Source of the DNA: CAZBKJ01 sp964492495
GTDB taxonomy: Bacteria > Patescibacteriota > Microgenomatia > UBA1400 > UBA12028
Direction: 5' to 3'
Length of the DNA: 28,403 nucleotides
Assembly: GCA_964492495.1 (NCBI GenBank)
Contig: CAZBKJ010000012.1
Span: 1 to 28,403 of the forward strand
Program-made: the position numbers and the translations under genes
In this document: one piece after another, positions 1-6,913 of the stretch
Numbering within the stretch: position 1 is the first letter of the stretch
How the letters are laid out: each line of letters begins with the position of its first letter
The notes under the pieces: model-generated
What the model saw: only the letters and a program-made list of their open reading frames with translations
What the model was told of the DNA's origin: nothing
Databases searched by the model: none

Positions 1-214
<214 letters not shown>

Positions 215-438
215 TTTTTATTGTTTGACTAAGAAATGATATTTTATCCCCATGAAAGTGGGGATCCATACGAATCAGAATTGATGTATGACACTACAAA
301 AACTCTTCACTTTTAAGGGAGTAAACCAATGGTTTACGAACGAAACCCTGCCGAAATAATCGGCTTGTGAACCGACTGAATAAGTCGACTTCACAAAGCA
401 GTAGTATGAAGGAGGGTAAGAAAACGAAAGAACCTTTT
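215..438 (+). other. 23S-5S transcribed spacer with hairpins
   Basis: This 224-nt spacer contains no tRNA. It holds several small inverted repeats: ATCCCC/GGGGAT at 246-251 and 260-265, GTAAACC/GGTTTAC at 321-337, GCCGA/TCGGC around 352-366, and GTGAA/TTCAC around 367-395. The first is followed by CCAT and belongs to the GGATCCA-arm repeat family seen elsewhere in the window. The others are probably rRNA-processing stems (inference). Confidence 0.6.
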
Positions 439-558
439 GTTTTGGTCTTTAGAGCGATGTGGAACGATCTCTTCCCATTCCGAACAGAGTCATCAAACGC
501 ATCAGCGCTGACGATAGTTTCCGGGCAACTGGATGCGAAAATAGGTCAAGGCCAAAAC
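439..558 (+). rRNA. rrf: 5S ribosomal RNA
   Basis: The 120-nt segment has the 5S hallmarks. Terminal helix I is formed by GTTTTGGTCTT (439-449) and AAGGCCAAAAC (548-558). The conserved loop region CCCATTCCGAACAGAG lies at 473-488. Length and position after 23S fit a standard rRNA operon. The ends were set by the terminal helix. Open frames that cross this gene are not real genes. Confidence 0.93.
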
Positions 559-605
559 AGAGGGTTTTTTTTGTGCAAAAAAACTATACTATTTTTCTTT
601 TCGCA

Positions 606-635
606 TTGACATACTCCTTCACTTCTGACTACACT
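606..635 (+). promoter_or_regulatory. Sigma-70-type promoter for the small membrane protein
   Basis: A perfect -35 box TTGACA (606-611) is followed after 18 nt by TACACT (630-635). The text around the -10, GACTACACTGAATAT, is almost identical to that around the -10 of the major pilin promoter at 13237-13265. The predicted start lies near 642, giving a 20-nt leader with an AAGGAG ribosome site. Confidence 0.75.
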
Positions 636-661
636 GAATATGTAGAAAAAAAGGAGTTCCT

Positions 662-964
662 ATGAAAAAAGTCGCCAAAAAAACAAAGTCAACTTCACGA
701 TCGAAATCAGTTCGTAAGTCAACTGCACCAGTTTCCCATAGCGCTCCTGCACGAAAGCACTCTCTCTCGGACACAACATTACTCTTTCTTTCCTTGTTTT
801 TTGTTCTTTCTGCTCTTTTTATTGTTTTGATGTATAAGAAACAATCTGCAGAGTTTGAACGGTACGCAACTACACAGATGCAACGCTCTATTCTGTATGC
901 ACCCGGAACAGGTGAAAAGAATATGGCCGCACCAAAAGCGACTGCTCCTGTGAAGGCATACTAA
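662..964 (+). CDS. Small single-pass membrane protein, unknown function
   Basis: I do not recognise this 100-residue protein. It has a strongly basic, Ser/Thr-rich N-terminus (about residues 1-35, many Lys and Arg), one hydrophobic segment (about 39-59) and a short polar tail ending in an Ala/Pro/Lys-rich stretch. This suggests a bitopic inner-membrane protein with its basic end in the cytoplasm. The start is supported by AAGGAG a few bases upstream and by the strong promoter at 606-635. It lies directly after the rRNA operon but has its own promoter. The near-identity of that promoter to the major pilin promoter suggests high or co-ordinated expression. Real gene: likely. Function: unknown. 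Confidence 0.75.
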   Translation: MKKVAKKTKSTSRSKSVRKSTAPVSHSAPARKHSLSDTTLLFLSLFFVLSALFIVLMYKKQSAEFERYATTQMQRSILYAPGTGEKNMAAPKATAPVKAY

Positions 965-1065
965 AGTATTTCGTTCCTTTTGATACCTGAGCTCCTTCCC
1001 ACTGGTTCTTCTATTCTTTCTCTGGTACAATAGCTTTACCAATAAGAAAGGGGAATTTTATTCGT

Positions 1066-2298
1066 ATGGCGAAGAAAAAAATTCAAAATGAAAGTGTAGA
1101 AAATACTACAGACCTGGAAGTTCAACCAACACAAATGAACACAGAGGAAACTCCTACAGAAGAAAAGAAACCAGATTCTCAAGCTCTAAGTAAAAAAACA
1201 GCAAAACCTTCATCAAAAGCAAAAACGATGGAAGAACTCCTTGCAAATACAGGAGTGGCTTTGAAGTCGCCTAAAAAAGGTGATGTTGTCGAAGGAATTG
1301 TGACTCTTGTAACAAGAAAACTCGTACAGGTCGATGTCGGTGGAAAGACAGAAGGAGTTATTGCTGAAAAAGAATTTGAAGCAGCGAGTGACTTCATCAC
1401 TGACCTTCATATTGGTGATACGGTAAAAGCATACGTCGTGTCAGCTGAAAATGATCGCGGACAGATTTTGCTTTCGTTCAAAAAAGCAGCCTTGGATCAA
1501 AAATGGGACGCATTTAAGGCAAGTATGGAATCAGGACAAGTGGTCTCGGTTCGCGGACTTGAACTCAACAAAGGTGGAATGATTGTTTCCTACGAAGGAA
1601 TTCGCGGATTTATCCCAACATCTCAATTTGGAAAGTCAGTGATTGGAAATCTTGAATCACTCTTAAATAAAAATATCAAAGCAAAAGTTATTGAAGTTGA
1701 AAGAGAAAAAAATCGTTTAATTTTCTCTGAGAGACATGTCTCTGAAGAAGAACTCATCAAACAAAAGACTGCGGCCTTGGATGCAGTAAAAATTGGTGAG
1801 GCATATGAAGGTGTGGTTTCAGGAATCCTTCCTTTTGGAGCATTCGTTACACTCAACGTCCCAATGACCGATGGAGCAGCAGGACACATTGAAGGTCTTG
1901 TGCATATCAGTGAAATTTCTTGGGAAAAAGTGGAAGATCCAAATAAATATGTAAAGACTGGTGACACTGTACAAGTAAAAGTGCTTGCTATCGATCAAGC
2001 AGCGGGAAAATTAACACTATCTATCAAGCAAACAGCAACTGATCCTTGGTCAACTGCCAAAGAGAAGTATCCAGAGGGGACAGTCGTTTCGGGTATGGTT
2101 TCGCGCGTTGCCCAGTTTGGAATCTTTGTGCATATTGAAGCAGGTATTGATGGTCTTGTGCATATCAGTAAAATAGTAAATATGGAGATGCCACGAGTTG
2201 GTGAAGAAGTGAGTGTTACTGTCGAGAGTGTCGATCCTCAAGCACGACGAATGAGTTTGTCACTTACCCCAACTGAAGTACCAGTGGGATATAAATAA
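1066..2298 (+). CDS. rpsA: 30S ribosomal protein S1 (four S1 domains)
   Basis: The 410-residue protein has a charged, low-complexity N-terminal stretch (1-65) followed by four S1 RNA-binding repeats at about 70-140, 157-224, 243-322 and 336-401. Repeats 3 and 4 carry the typical FGAFV/FGIFV and GLVHIS motifs. S1 binds mRNA on the small subunit and helps initiation. E. coli S1 has six repeats; four repeats is usual in reduced genomes and in Gram-positive relatives. The ribosome site is AAAGGGG at 1047-1053, rather far from the ATG; a TACAAT -10-like box lies at 1026-1031. The stop codon is built into the first stem of a structured 3' element (2297-2359). Another S1-repeat RNA-binding protein is possible, but the domain order fits RpsA. 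Confidence 0.9.
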   Translation: MAKKKIQNESVENTTDLEVQPTQMNTEETPTEEKKPDSQALSKKTAKPSSKAKTMEELLANTGVALKSPKKGDVVEGIVTLVTRKLVQVDVGGKTEGVIAEKEFEAASDFITDLHIGDTVKAYVVSAENDRGQILLSFKKAALDQKWDAFKASMESGQVVSVRGLELNKGGMIVSYEGIRGFIPTSQFGKSVIGNLESLLNKNIKAKVIEVEREKNRLIFSERHVSEEELIKQKTAALDAVKIGEAYEGVVSGILPFGAFVTLNVPMTDGAAGHIEGLVHISEISWEKVEDPNKYVKTGDTVQVKVLAIDQAAGKLTLSIKQTATDPWSTAKEKYPEGTVVSGMVSRVAQFGIFVHIEAGIDGLVHISKIVNMEMPRVGEEVSVTVESVDPQARRMSLSLTPTEVPVGYK

Positions 2299-2359
2299 CG
2301 TCAGCCGCAGGCAACGTTATCCTCGAACCTGAAATGCAATTTCAAGTGTCGAGGATCCA
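2297..2359 (+). repeat. Two-hairpin GCA-loop 3' element of rpsA
   Basis: Two adjacent hairpins both close on the triloop GCA. Hairpin 1 (2297-2318) pairs AACGT with ACGTT outside and GCC with GGC inside. Hairpin 2 (2319-2356) pairs ATCCTCGA with TCGAGGAT outside and TGAAAT with ATTTCA inside, with linkers ACC and AGTG. It ends in GGATCCA. The same plan occurs at the groEL stop (20562-20624) with different but still paired stems. It may act as a 3' end stabiliser or terminator; there is no U-tract. Confidence 0.8.
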
Positions 2360-2387
2360 TTAAAAGTACTCTAACTATAGATAAGAT

Positions 2388-2403
2388 CTCCGCCTTCGCG
2401 GAG
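2388..2403 (+). other. 5' hairpin before the 51-residue gene
   Basis: CTCCGC and GCGGAG form a 6-bp stem around CTTC directly upstream of the AGGGAG ribosome site. A TATAGA box at 2376-2381 would start transcription at about 2388, placing this hairpin at the very 5' end of the mRNA. It may stabilise the transcript (inference). Confidence 0.45.
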
Positions 2404-2417
2404 ACAAGGGAGCACCT

Positions 2418-2573
2418 ATGAGTAAGCAACGCATGATCGTATTTGATGATCAACTTTTAGTAGACATGGAACTTTTATTTAATGCTATCCGAGAATCAAA
2501 AGGAGATTGGCAGAAAGTAGAAGAAGAAATGAAGTCCTACCTTGGTGCTGTTCAAGGCATGATTAAGGAATAG
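2418..2573 (+). CDS. Small protein of 51 residues, unknown function
   Basis: The open frame starts MSKQRMIVFDD and ends GMIKE, followed by TAG at 2571-2573. It is preceded by AGGGAG with good spacing (2408-2413), a hairpin and a -10-like box, which argues for a real gene. The product is acidic and probably mostly helical, with no membrane segment and no cysteines. A hairpin followed by a T-run (2648-2685) lies downstream, so it is probably a single-gene transcript. I do not recognise the family. Confidence 0.6.
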   Translation: MSKQRMIVFDDQLLVDMELLFNAIRESKGDWQKVEEEMKSYLGAVQGMIKE

Positions 2574-2647
2574 TTGTTTTATAAAAGAATTTTATTTACA
2601 CCAGAATCCCAGATTTTGGGATTCGTATCTTTTCGACGCCCGCGAGT

Positions 2648-2685
2648 AAAGCCCACGAGCGCCTATATCAATAGGGGCTTTTTTA
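2648..2685 (+). terminator. Rho-independent terminator after the 51-residue gene
   Basis: AAAGCC (2648-2653) pairs with GGCTTT (2676-2681), enclosing the inner stem CCTAT/ATAGG (2662-2666 and 2671-2675), followed by a run of T. A separate hairpin GAATCCC/GGGATTC lies just upstream (2604-2624). Confidence 0.6.
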
Positions 2686-2702
2686 TTTTTGAAAGGGAAA
2701 AT

Positions 2703-3035
2703 ATGAACATGGAAAGAGCTCATAACGCAGTAAAGAAGTTATACATGATTTCCTATGGAGAAAATGCTACCCATTGGGAGAACCAACTTCAAGGTATTCA
2801 AGGTGTGTCAGATCGACTTACAGAAGAAGTTTGTTCTGTGCTCAGGTCGTATGGCGCACAGTGGGGAGAGTTTATTGTCAGTAAGAATCGAGTCCAAGGT
2901 ATTTCTGTTTCAGTGGAAAGAGAACTTGAGGTTGCATCTTTTTTAGCAAGCAAAAGCATAGCTAGTGAAGAACCAATTTCTCTAACAAATCCGGTAACAA
3001 ATGAAGTAAGACGATTATTTATCTTAAAAAACTAG
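2703..3035 (+). CDS. Hypothetical protein, 110 residues
   Basis: I do not recognise this protein. The frame is open further upstream (to 2574), but that part runs through two hairpins including a terminator, so the start is placed at the ATG at 2703, which has GAAAGGG (2691-2697) upstream. The product looks soluble and mixed alpha/beta, with no signal peptide or membrane segment. It ends a few bases before the end of the convergent YibE/F gene. A start two codons later (2709) is also possible. Confidence 0.6.
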   Translation: MNMERAHNAVKKLYMISYGENATHWENQLQGIQGVSDRLTEEVCSVLRSYGAQWGEFIVSKNRVQGISVSVERELEVASFLASKSIASEEPISLTNPVTNEVRRLFILKN

Positions 3036-3041
3036 GCCGCA

Positions 3042-4145
3042 CTATAACTTTTTTTGTTTTTTCTGAAGCAAAATTAGAGAAGCTAGAATTGTTGTGAGTG
3101 GTACTGCTAACACCAATCCAATTGACCCTGTAAGTGTTCGTACAATCTCTTCAGCAATCATTTCACTATTTAAGACCACCCACCAAGGTTGGGTATTGTA
3201 GAGGGTGAAGAGGAGAAAGAGCGGAAGGCTTGCACCTGCATACGCCAGGATAAGCGTGTTTACAAGTGAAGCGATGTGGTCTTTCCCAACCGTCAGTCCT
3301 CTTGAAAGTAATTCTGAAAAAGTGATGTGTGGTTTCGCATGGATCAGCTCTTTGATGACCGCAACTTGTGCGATACAAATATCATCTAAAATTCCCAGTG
3401 TTCCAAGAACGATACCTGCTAAAAGCAGTCCCTGTAAGTTTACTTTGATACTGGGTTCGACCAATAGGAAAATTGCATCTTCACTTCCTGCTCCCGACAT
3501 GTGCGCAAGATGTAGCACGATAAATGAAAGAATAGAGACGATTCCCAGGGTTGTCAGTATAGATGCAAATGCGATGTGCGATTTTAGATTGATTCCGTGT
3601 GATAAGTACATCGATCCAGCCCCAATAATGAACGCACTCAGTAAGCTAATAATGACGGGGTTTGCTCCTGAGAGTATTTGCGGAATGATAAAAGACGTTA
3701 AGATAAGAAAAGAGAGAAACATTCCGATAATCGACAGCAACCCTTGCAATCTTGCAATTGCAAAGACAAGTAGACAAAAAAGCATGAGTAGGGCAGCAAG
3801 AACGGGAAGACGATATCCGTGATCAATAAGAACCCATTCCTTCTCTCCAGGTGCTTTTTCTTGACTGCTTATAATGACGGTCTGACCAACACGCATTCTT
3901 TTAGTTGCTTCCAAAGGCTGATACTCACTTCCTGCCTGAATGACTACTTTTTCCTTGTTGTCAGTACGCTGTGCTTCAAGCGTCTGAATGTACTGGGGAT
4001 TTTGATCTGACTGAAGTTCTGTCTCTGAAAGTATTTCTGTGATCGTTGCCCGGGTGTAGAGATCAGTGGTGGCTTGGGTAGGAGATGGCAGGGCAAAAAG
4101 GAAGAAAAATACAAAAACACAAAGGCTGATAAATAGTCGTTTCAT
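3042..4145 (-). CDS. YibE/F family integral membrane protein
   Basis: This 367-residue protein starts with a signal peptide or first membrane segment (MKRLFISLC..., ending near ALPSPTQA). An extracytoplasmic beta-rich domain of about 100 residues follows, then about seven hydrophobic helices. The segment LGILDDICIAQ in the second half resembles the conserved YibE/F motif. YibE/F proteins are multipass proteins of poorly known function, sometimes proposed as transporters. The frame is open for 44 further codons upstream, but those overlap the Fur gene; the start at 4145 gives a proper signal peptide and a 14-nt gap to fur. It is likely co-transcribed with and controlled by the regulator, which hints at a metal-related role (inference). 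Confidence 0.8.
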   Translation of the reverse strand: MKRLFISLCVFVFFFLFALPSPTQATTDLYTRATITEILSETELQSDQNPQYIQTLEAQRTDNKEKVVIQAGSEYQPLEATKRMRVGQTVIISSQEKAPGEKEWVLIDHGYRLPVLAALLMLFCLLVFAIARLQGLLSIIGMFLSFLILTSFIIPQILSGANPVIISLLSAFIIGAGSMYLSHGINLKSHIAFASILTTLGIVSILSFIVLHLAHMSGAGSEDAIFLLVEPSIKVNLQGLLLAGIVLGTLGILDDICIAQVAVIKELIHAKPHITFSELLSRGLTVGKDHIASLVNTLILAYAGASLPLFLLFTLYNTQPWWVVLNSEMIAEEIVRTLTGSIGLVLAVPLTTILASLILLQKKQKKL

Positions 4146-4159
4146 CTCACTAGCATAGC

Positions 4160-4516
4160 TTACTTTGCACAAGTTTTGCATACACCGTAGAACGTTGTGT
4201 GATGGTGTTGTATAGAGAATCCCGAGGTTTTTTTTGGTACCACTGTACGACATTCGATAGCTTCGACATTTCCACATGTCTCACACACCAGATGATCATG
4301 ATGGTCTCCGCGCAGCTCGTACACGATGTCATCACTCGCAAGCGTCTGTTTACACAATATTCCATCTGCTGACAGCTTTTCCAACGCTCGATAGATAGAG
4401 GTTTTATTGACTGCAGTTACTTTTTCTATTTCTTGGAGGATTTGAGAGGCAGAAAGAAAGTGCTTTTTTTCAAGCAGATGATGGATTTTTTGCGAAATAA
4501 CAGCTGGTCGTGACAT
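4160..4516 (-). CDS. Fur-family metal-dependent transcriptional regulator
   Basis: The 118-residue protein has the Fur fold: an N-terminal winged helix (recognition region NKTSIYRALEKL, about 37-48) and a C-terminal metal and dimerisation domain. It has the HHDHLVC metal motif (72-78), CxxC at 78/81 and a second CxxC at 113/116, so the structural zinc site is intact. It is a little shorter than E. coli Fur (148). It could be a Zur, Fur or PerR type; the sequence alone does not decide. It is first in an apparent operon with yibE/F. A CCCTA/TAGGG dyad lies directly upstream of its -10 box, a likely autoregulatory site. The -10 is so close to the ATG that the leader would be only a few bases. 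Confidence 0.85.
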   Translation of the reverse strand: MSRPAVISQKIHHLLEKKHFLSASQILQEIEKVTAVNKTSIYRALEKLSADGILCKQTLASDDIVYELRGDHHDHLVCETCGNVEAIECRTVVPKKTSGFSIQHHHTTFYGVCKTCAK

Positions 4517-4525
4517 AGAAGGGAT

Positions 4526-4544
4526 AGTATACCCTATTTTAGGG
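4526..4544 (-). promoter_or_regulatory. fur promoter -10 with adjacent CCCTA/TAGGG dyad
   Basis: On the minus strand the -10 box TATACT (4526-4531) is immediately preceded by the dyad CCCTA-AAA-TAGGG (4532-4544). No good -35 is visible. A dyad between -35 and -10 is a typical repressor site; here the likely ligand is the Fur-family protein itself (inference). Confidence 0.5.
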
Positions 4545-4595
4545 AGTTACGCACTTAAGTTGCAAAAATCCCGTGAGGAATAATCTGTGTCTCGC

Positions 4596-5135
4596 TTATG
4601 AAGTCACCGTAAACAAAGGGAGATTTTTGTCTTGCTCTGACACTATCGGCTCTCCTTCAAGTGGCCACTGGATAGCAAGGGTTGGATCATCGAAACGTAT
4701 GCCGCTGCTTGCTTCTTTGTTATAGAAGTTTGAACATTTATAGTAGAATTTTGCTTGCTCTGAGAGAACATAAAATCCATGCGCACACCCTTTGGGGATA
4801 AAGAGCATGTTGTGCGAGGCCTCATCTAATGTCACGCCAACCCATTTTCCATAAGTAGGAGACTCTTTTCTGATATCAACAACAACATCAAATACTTTTC
4901 CTGTAGCCACGCTCACCAGTTTGTCCTGGGCAAACTCTCCAGTTTGAAAATGTAAGCCTCGAAGTACACCTTTCTTTGAGTTACTGACATTATCCTGAAC
5001 AAAGGCTACAGAGATCCCACAGCGTTCAAACTCTTGTTGGTTGTAGCTTTCAAAAAAATATCCTCGTTCATCAGGAAAAGTCGTAGGTATTAATTCCAGT
5101 ACGTCAGGGATTGCTGTTGGTTTTGTGGTGAACAT
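4596..5135 (-). CDS. rmlC: dTDP-4-dehydrorhamnose 3,5-epimerase
   Basis: RmlC epimerises dTDP-4-keto-6-deoxyglucose at C3 and C5 in dTDP-L-rhamnose synthesis for surface polysaccharide. From the chosen start the protein has 179 residues, close to the usual 180-185. Visible family motifs are ERGYFFESY (23-31), QDNVS (47-51), GVLRGLHFQ with the catalytic His62, KLVSVATGKVFDVVVD (72-87) and the cupin segment IPKGCAHGF (113-121); Tyr132 is the probable catalytic Tyr. The frame continues upstream past 5135 but would overlap pilB; MFTTKP at 5135 gives the normal N-terminus. No other rml genes are in the window, so the pathway partners must lie elsewhere. A TACAAT box 6 nt before the ATG suggests a leaderless mRNA. 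Confidence 0.9.
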   Translation of the reverse strand: MFTTKPTAIPDVLELIPTTFPDERGYFFESYNQQEFERCGISVAFVQDNVSNSKKGVLRGLHFQTGEFAQDKLVSVATGKVFDVVVDIRKESPTYGKWVGVTLDEASHNMLFIPKGCAHGFYVLSEQAKFYYKCSNFYNKEASSGIRFDDPTLAIQWPLEGEPIVSEQDKNLPLFTVTS

Positions 5136-5180
5136 GTACGTATTGTACATAGGAAGGACGTACCGATCTAGATGTACACG

Positions 5181-5189
5181 TGATACTAT
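5181..5189 (+). promoter_or_regulatory. Extended -10 promoter of pilB
   Basis: TG-A-TACTAT (5181-5189) is an extended -10. Only 6 nt separate it from the pilB ATG at 5196, so the expected start falls on or next to the A of the ATG. There is no ribosome site. Confidence 0.5.
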
Positions 5190-5195
5190 TAATTT

Positions 5196-6887
5196 ATGTC
5201 GTTTCCACTGCAACATCTTAGTCAAATTCTTCTGGCCACTGGCCAGCTCGATAAGGCAACACTTGAGAAGCTTGTAGCCGAGTCACAAACGAGCGGAAAG
5301 TCAGTTGAGCTTCTCGCAGTCGAAAAAAAACTGTTAACGGATGAGGAACTTGGCCAAGCGATTGCAAAAACATACTCTCTTTCTTTTATTAAACTCAAAG
5401 ATGTTCATATCCCTGAAGAAGTATTTCGTTTAATCCCGGAGCGAATTGCCAGAGATGAAAAAATGATTGCGTTTGCACTTGATGATCAGGGAATTCATAT
5501 CGCAATGTCTTTTCCCATGCAAACGGAAACCTTGCAGATGCTGACAAAAAAAACTGGACTTCCTGTTCAAATTTTTGTAGCGACGGATAAAGATATCGAT
5601 AGCACATTTGCCATCTATAAAAAGGATCTCCAAAAAATTGTTGATGGACTGATCAAAGAAGACACACTCGGTGTTGTTGACGGCGTTGATGATCCACCGG
5701 TCGCAAAGATCGTCGACGCGTTGGTCGAGTATGCCTATGAAGAGAAAGCATCAGATATTCATATGGAGCCAGAGGAAGACCAATCCGTTGTGCGTCTTCG
5801 TATTGATGGTGTGTTACATGAAGTGCTTACTGTCTCCACGTATCTGCATGATCGTATGGTGACACGCATTAAGGTGCTTTCAAGCCTTCGTACGGATGAA
5901 CACCTCAGCGCGCAAGACGGAAAAATGAAGATGGAGTTTGATGAGCAACGTATCGATGTTCGTGTCTCTATCATTCCAATTGTGGAAGGCGAGAAGATTG
6001 TCATGCGCTTACTTGCTTCCTCGTCGCAACAGTTCTCGCTTGCAGATCTTGGGATGAATGAAAAGGATTTGGAAAAAGTAACCAGAGCATATGCAAAGTC
6101 ATTTGGAATGATTCTTTCAACAGGACCCACGGGATCAGGAAAAACAACATCGATTTATTCAATGTTAAAGGTTCTTAACACTCGTGAGAAAAATCTCACG
6201 TCTATTGAAGATCCTGTTGAGTATCATATCGCTGGAGCAAATCAGGTTCAGGTGAATAGCAAAACAAATCTGACATTTGCAAATGGTTTGAGATCACTAC
6301 TGCGTCAAGATCCCAATATTATTTTTGTGGGTGAAATTCGTGATGGTGAGACAGCAGGAATTGCCGTCAATGCTGCCCTTACAGGGCACTTGGTATTCTC
6401 AACACTCCATACCAACGATGCGGCTACAGCAATTCCTCGTATGATTGATATGAAAGTTGAGCCTTTTTTGGTGGCATCGACTGTGAATCTTATTATCGCG
6501 CAAAGGCTCGTCCGAAAAGTGTGTGATACCTGTCGTATTTCTCAGACAGTCACGATCGCAGAACTCGCAAAAAATTTACCTGAAGATATTATTGCCAAAC
6601 ACTACAAACCAGTTGGAAAAGATAGGGAAGTGCGTTTGTATAAAGGAAAAGGCTGTAAGGTCTGTCATATGAGTGGATACGTTGGACGACTCGGTGTGTA
6701 TGAAGTGCTCGAGATTTCAAAATCGATTCGTGCGCTCATCAATGAGCGTGCAGGTTCCGATTTGATCGTGCAAAAAGCTATAGAAGAAGGAATGACAACC
6801 ATGCTTGATGATGGTCTACAAAAAGTAGCAAAAGGATTAACCACGATAGAAGAAGTCTTACGTGTGACAAAGACGGAATCCATCTAA
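5196..6887 (+). CDS. pilB: Type IV pilus assembly ATPase PilB (GspE family)
   Basis: PilB is the cytoplasmic hexameric ATPase that powers pilus extension. The 563-residue protein has the N-terminal MshEN/T2SSE-N domain (about 1-150), then the ATPase core. Visible motifs are Walker A GPTGSGKTTS (310-319), Asp box IEDPVEY (337-343), Walker B IIFVGEIRDGET (375-386) and His box GHLVFSTLHTN (397-407). Two CxxC pairs (C443/C446 and a second pair near 485-490) form the zinc site usual in PilB/GspE. Length is normal. pilC follows after 26 nt, so they are co-transcribed. An extended -10 lies 6 nt before the ATG and there is no Shine-Dalgarno, so translation is probably leaderless. No pilT retraction ATPase lies in this window. 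Confidence 0.95.
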   Translation: MSFPLQHLSQILLATGQLDKATLEKLVAESQTSGKSVELLAVEKKLLTDEELGQAIAKTYSLSFIKLKDVHIPEEVFRLIPERIARDEKMIAFALDDQGIHIAMSFPMQTETLQMLTKKTGLPVQIFVATDKDIDSTFAIYKKDLQKIVDGLIKEDTLGVVDGVDDPPVAKIVDALVEYAYEEKASDIHMEPEEDQSVVRLRIDGVLHEVLTVSTYLHDRMVTRIKVLSSLRTDEHLSAQDGKMKMEFDEQRIDVRVSIIPIVEGEKIVMRLLASSSQQFSLADLGMNEKDLEKVTRAYAKSFGMILSTGPTGSGKTTSIYSMLKVLNTREKNLTSIEDPVEYHIAGANQVQVNSKTNLTFANGLRSLLRQDPNIIFVGEIRDGETAGIAVNAALTGHLVFSTLHTNDAATAIPRMIDMKVEPFLVASTVNLIIAQRLVRKVCDTCRISQTVTIAELAKNLPEDIIAKHYKPVGKDREVRLYKGKGCKVCHMSGYVGRLGVYEVLEISKSIRALINERAGSDLIVQKAIEEGMTTMLDDGLQKVAKGLTTIEEVLRVTKTESI

Positions 6888-6913
6888 ACTGATGAGAACG
6901 GAAAAATTCGTAT

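Noticed and set aside
367..665. Open frames of 80 and 68 codons across 5S rRNA
   Set aside because: They lie over the 5S gene and its flanks and show no protein features.
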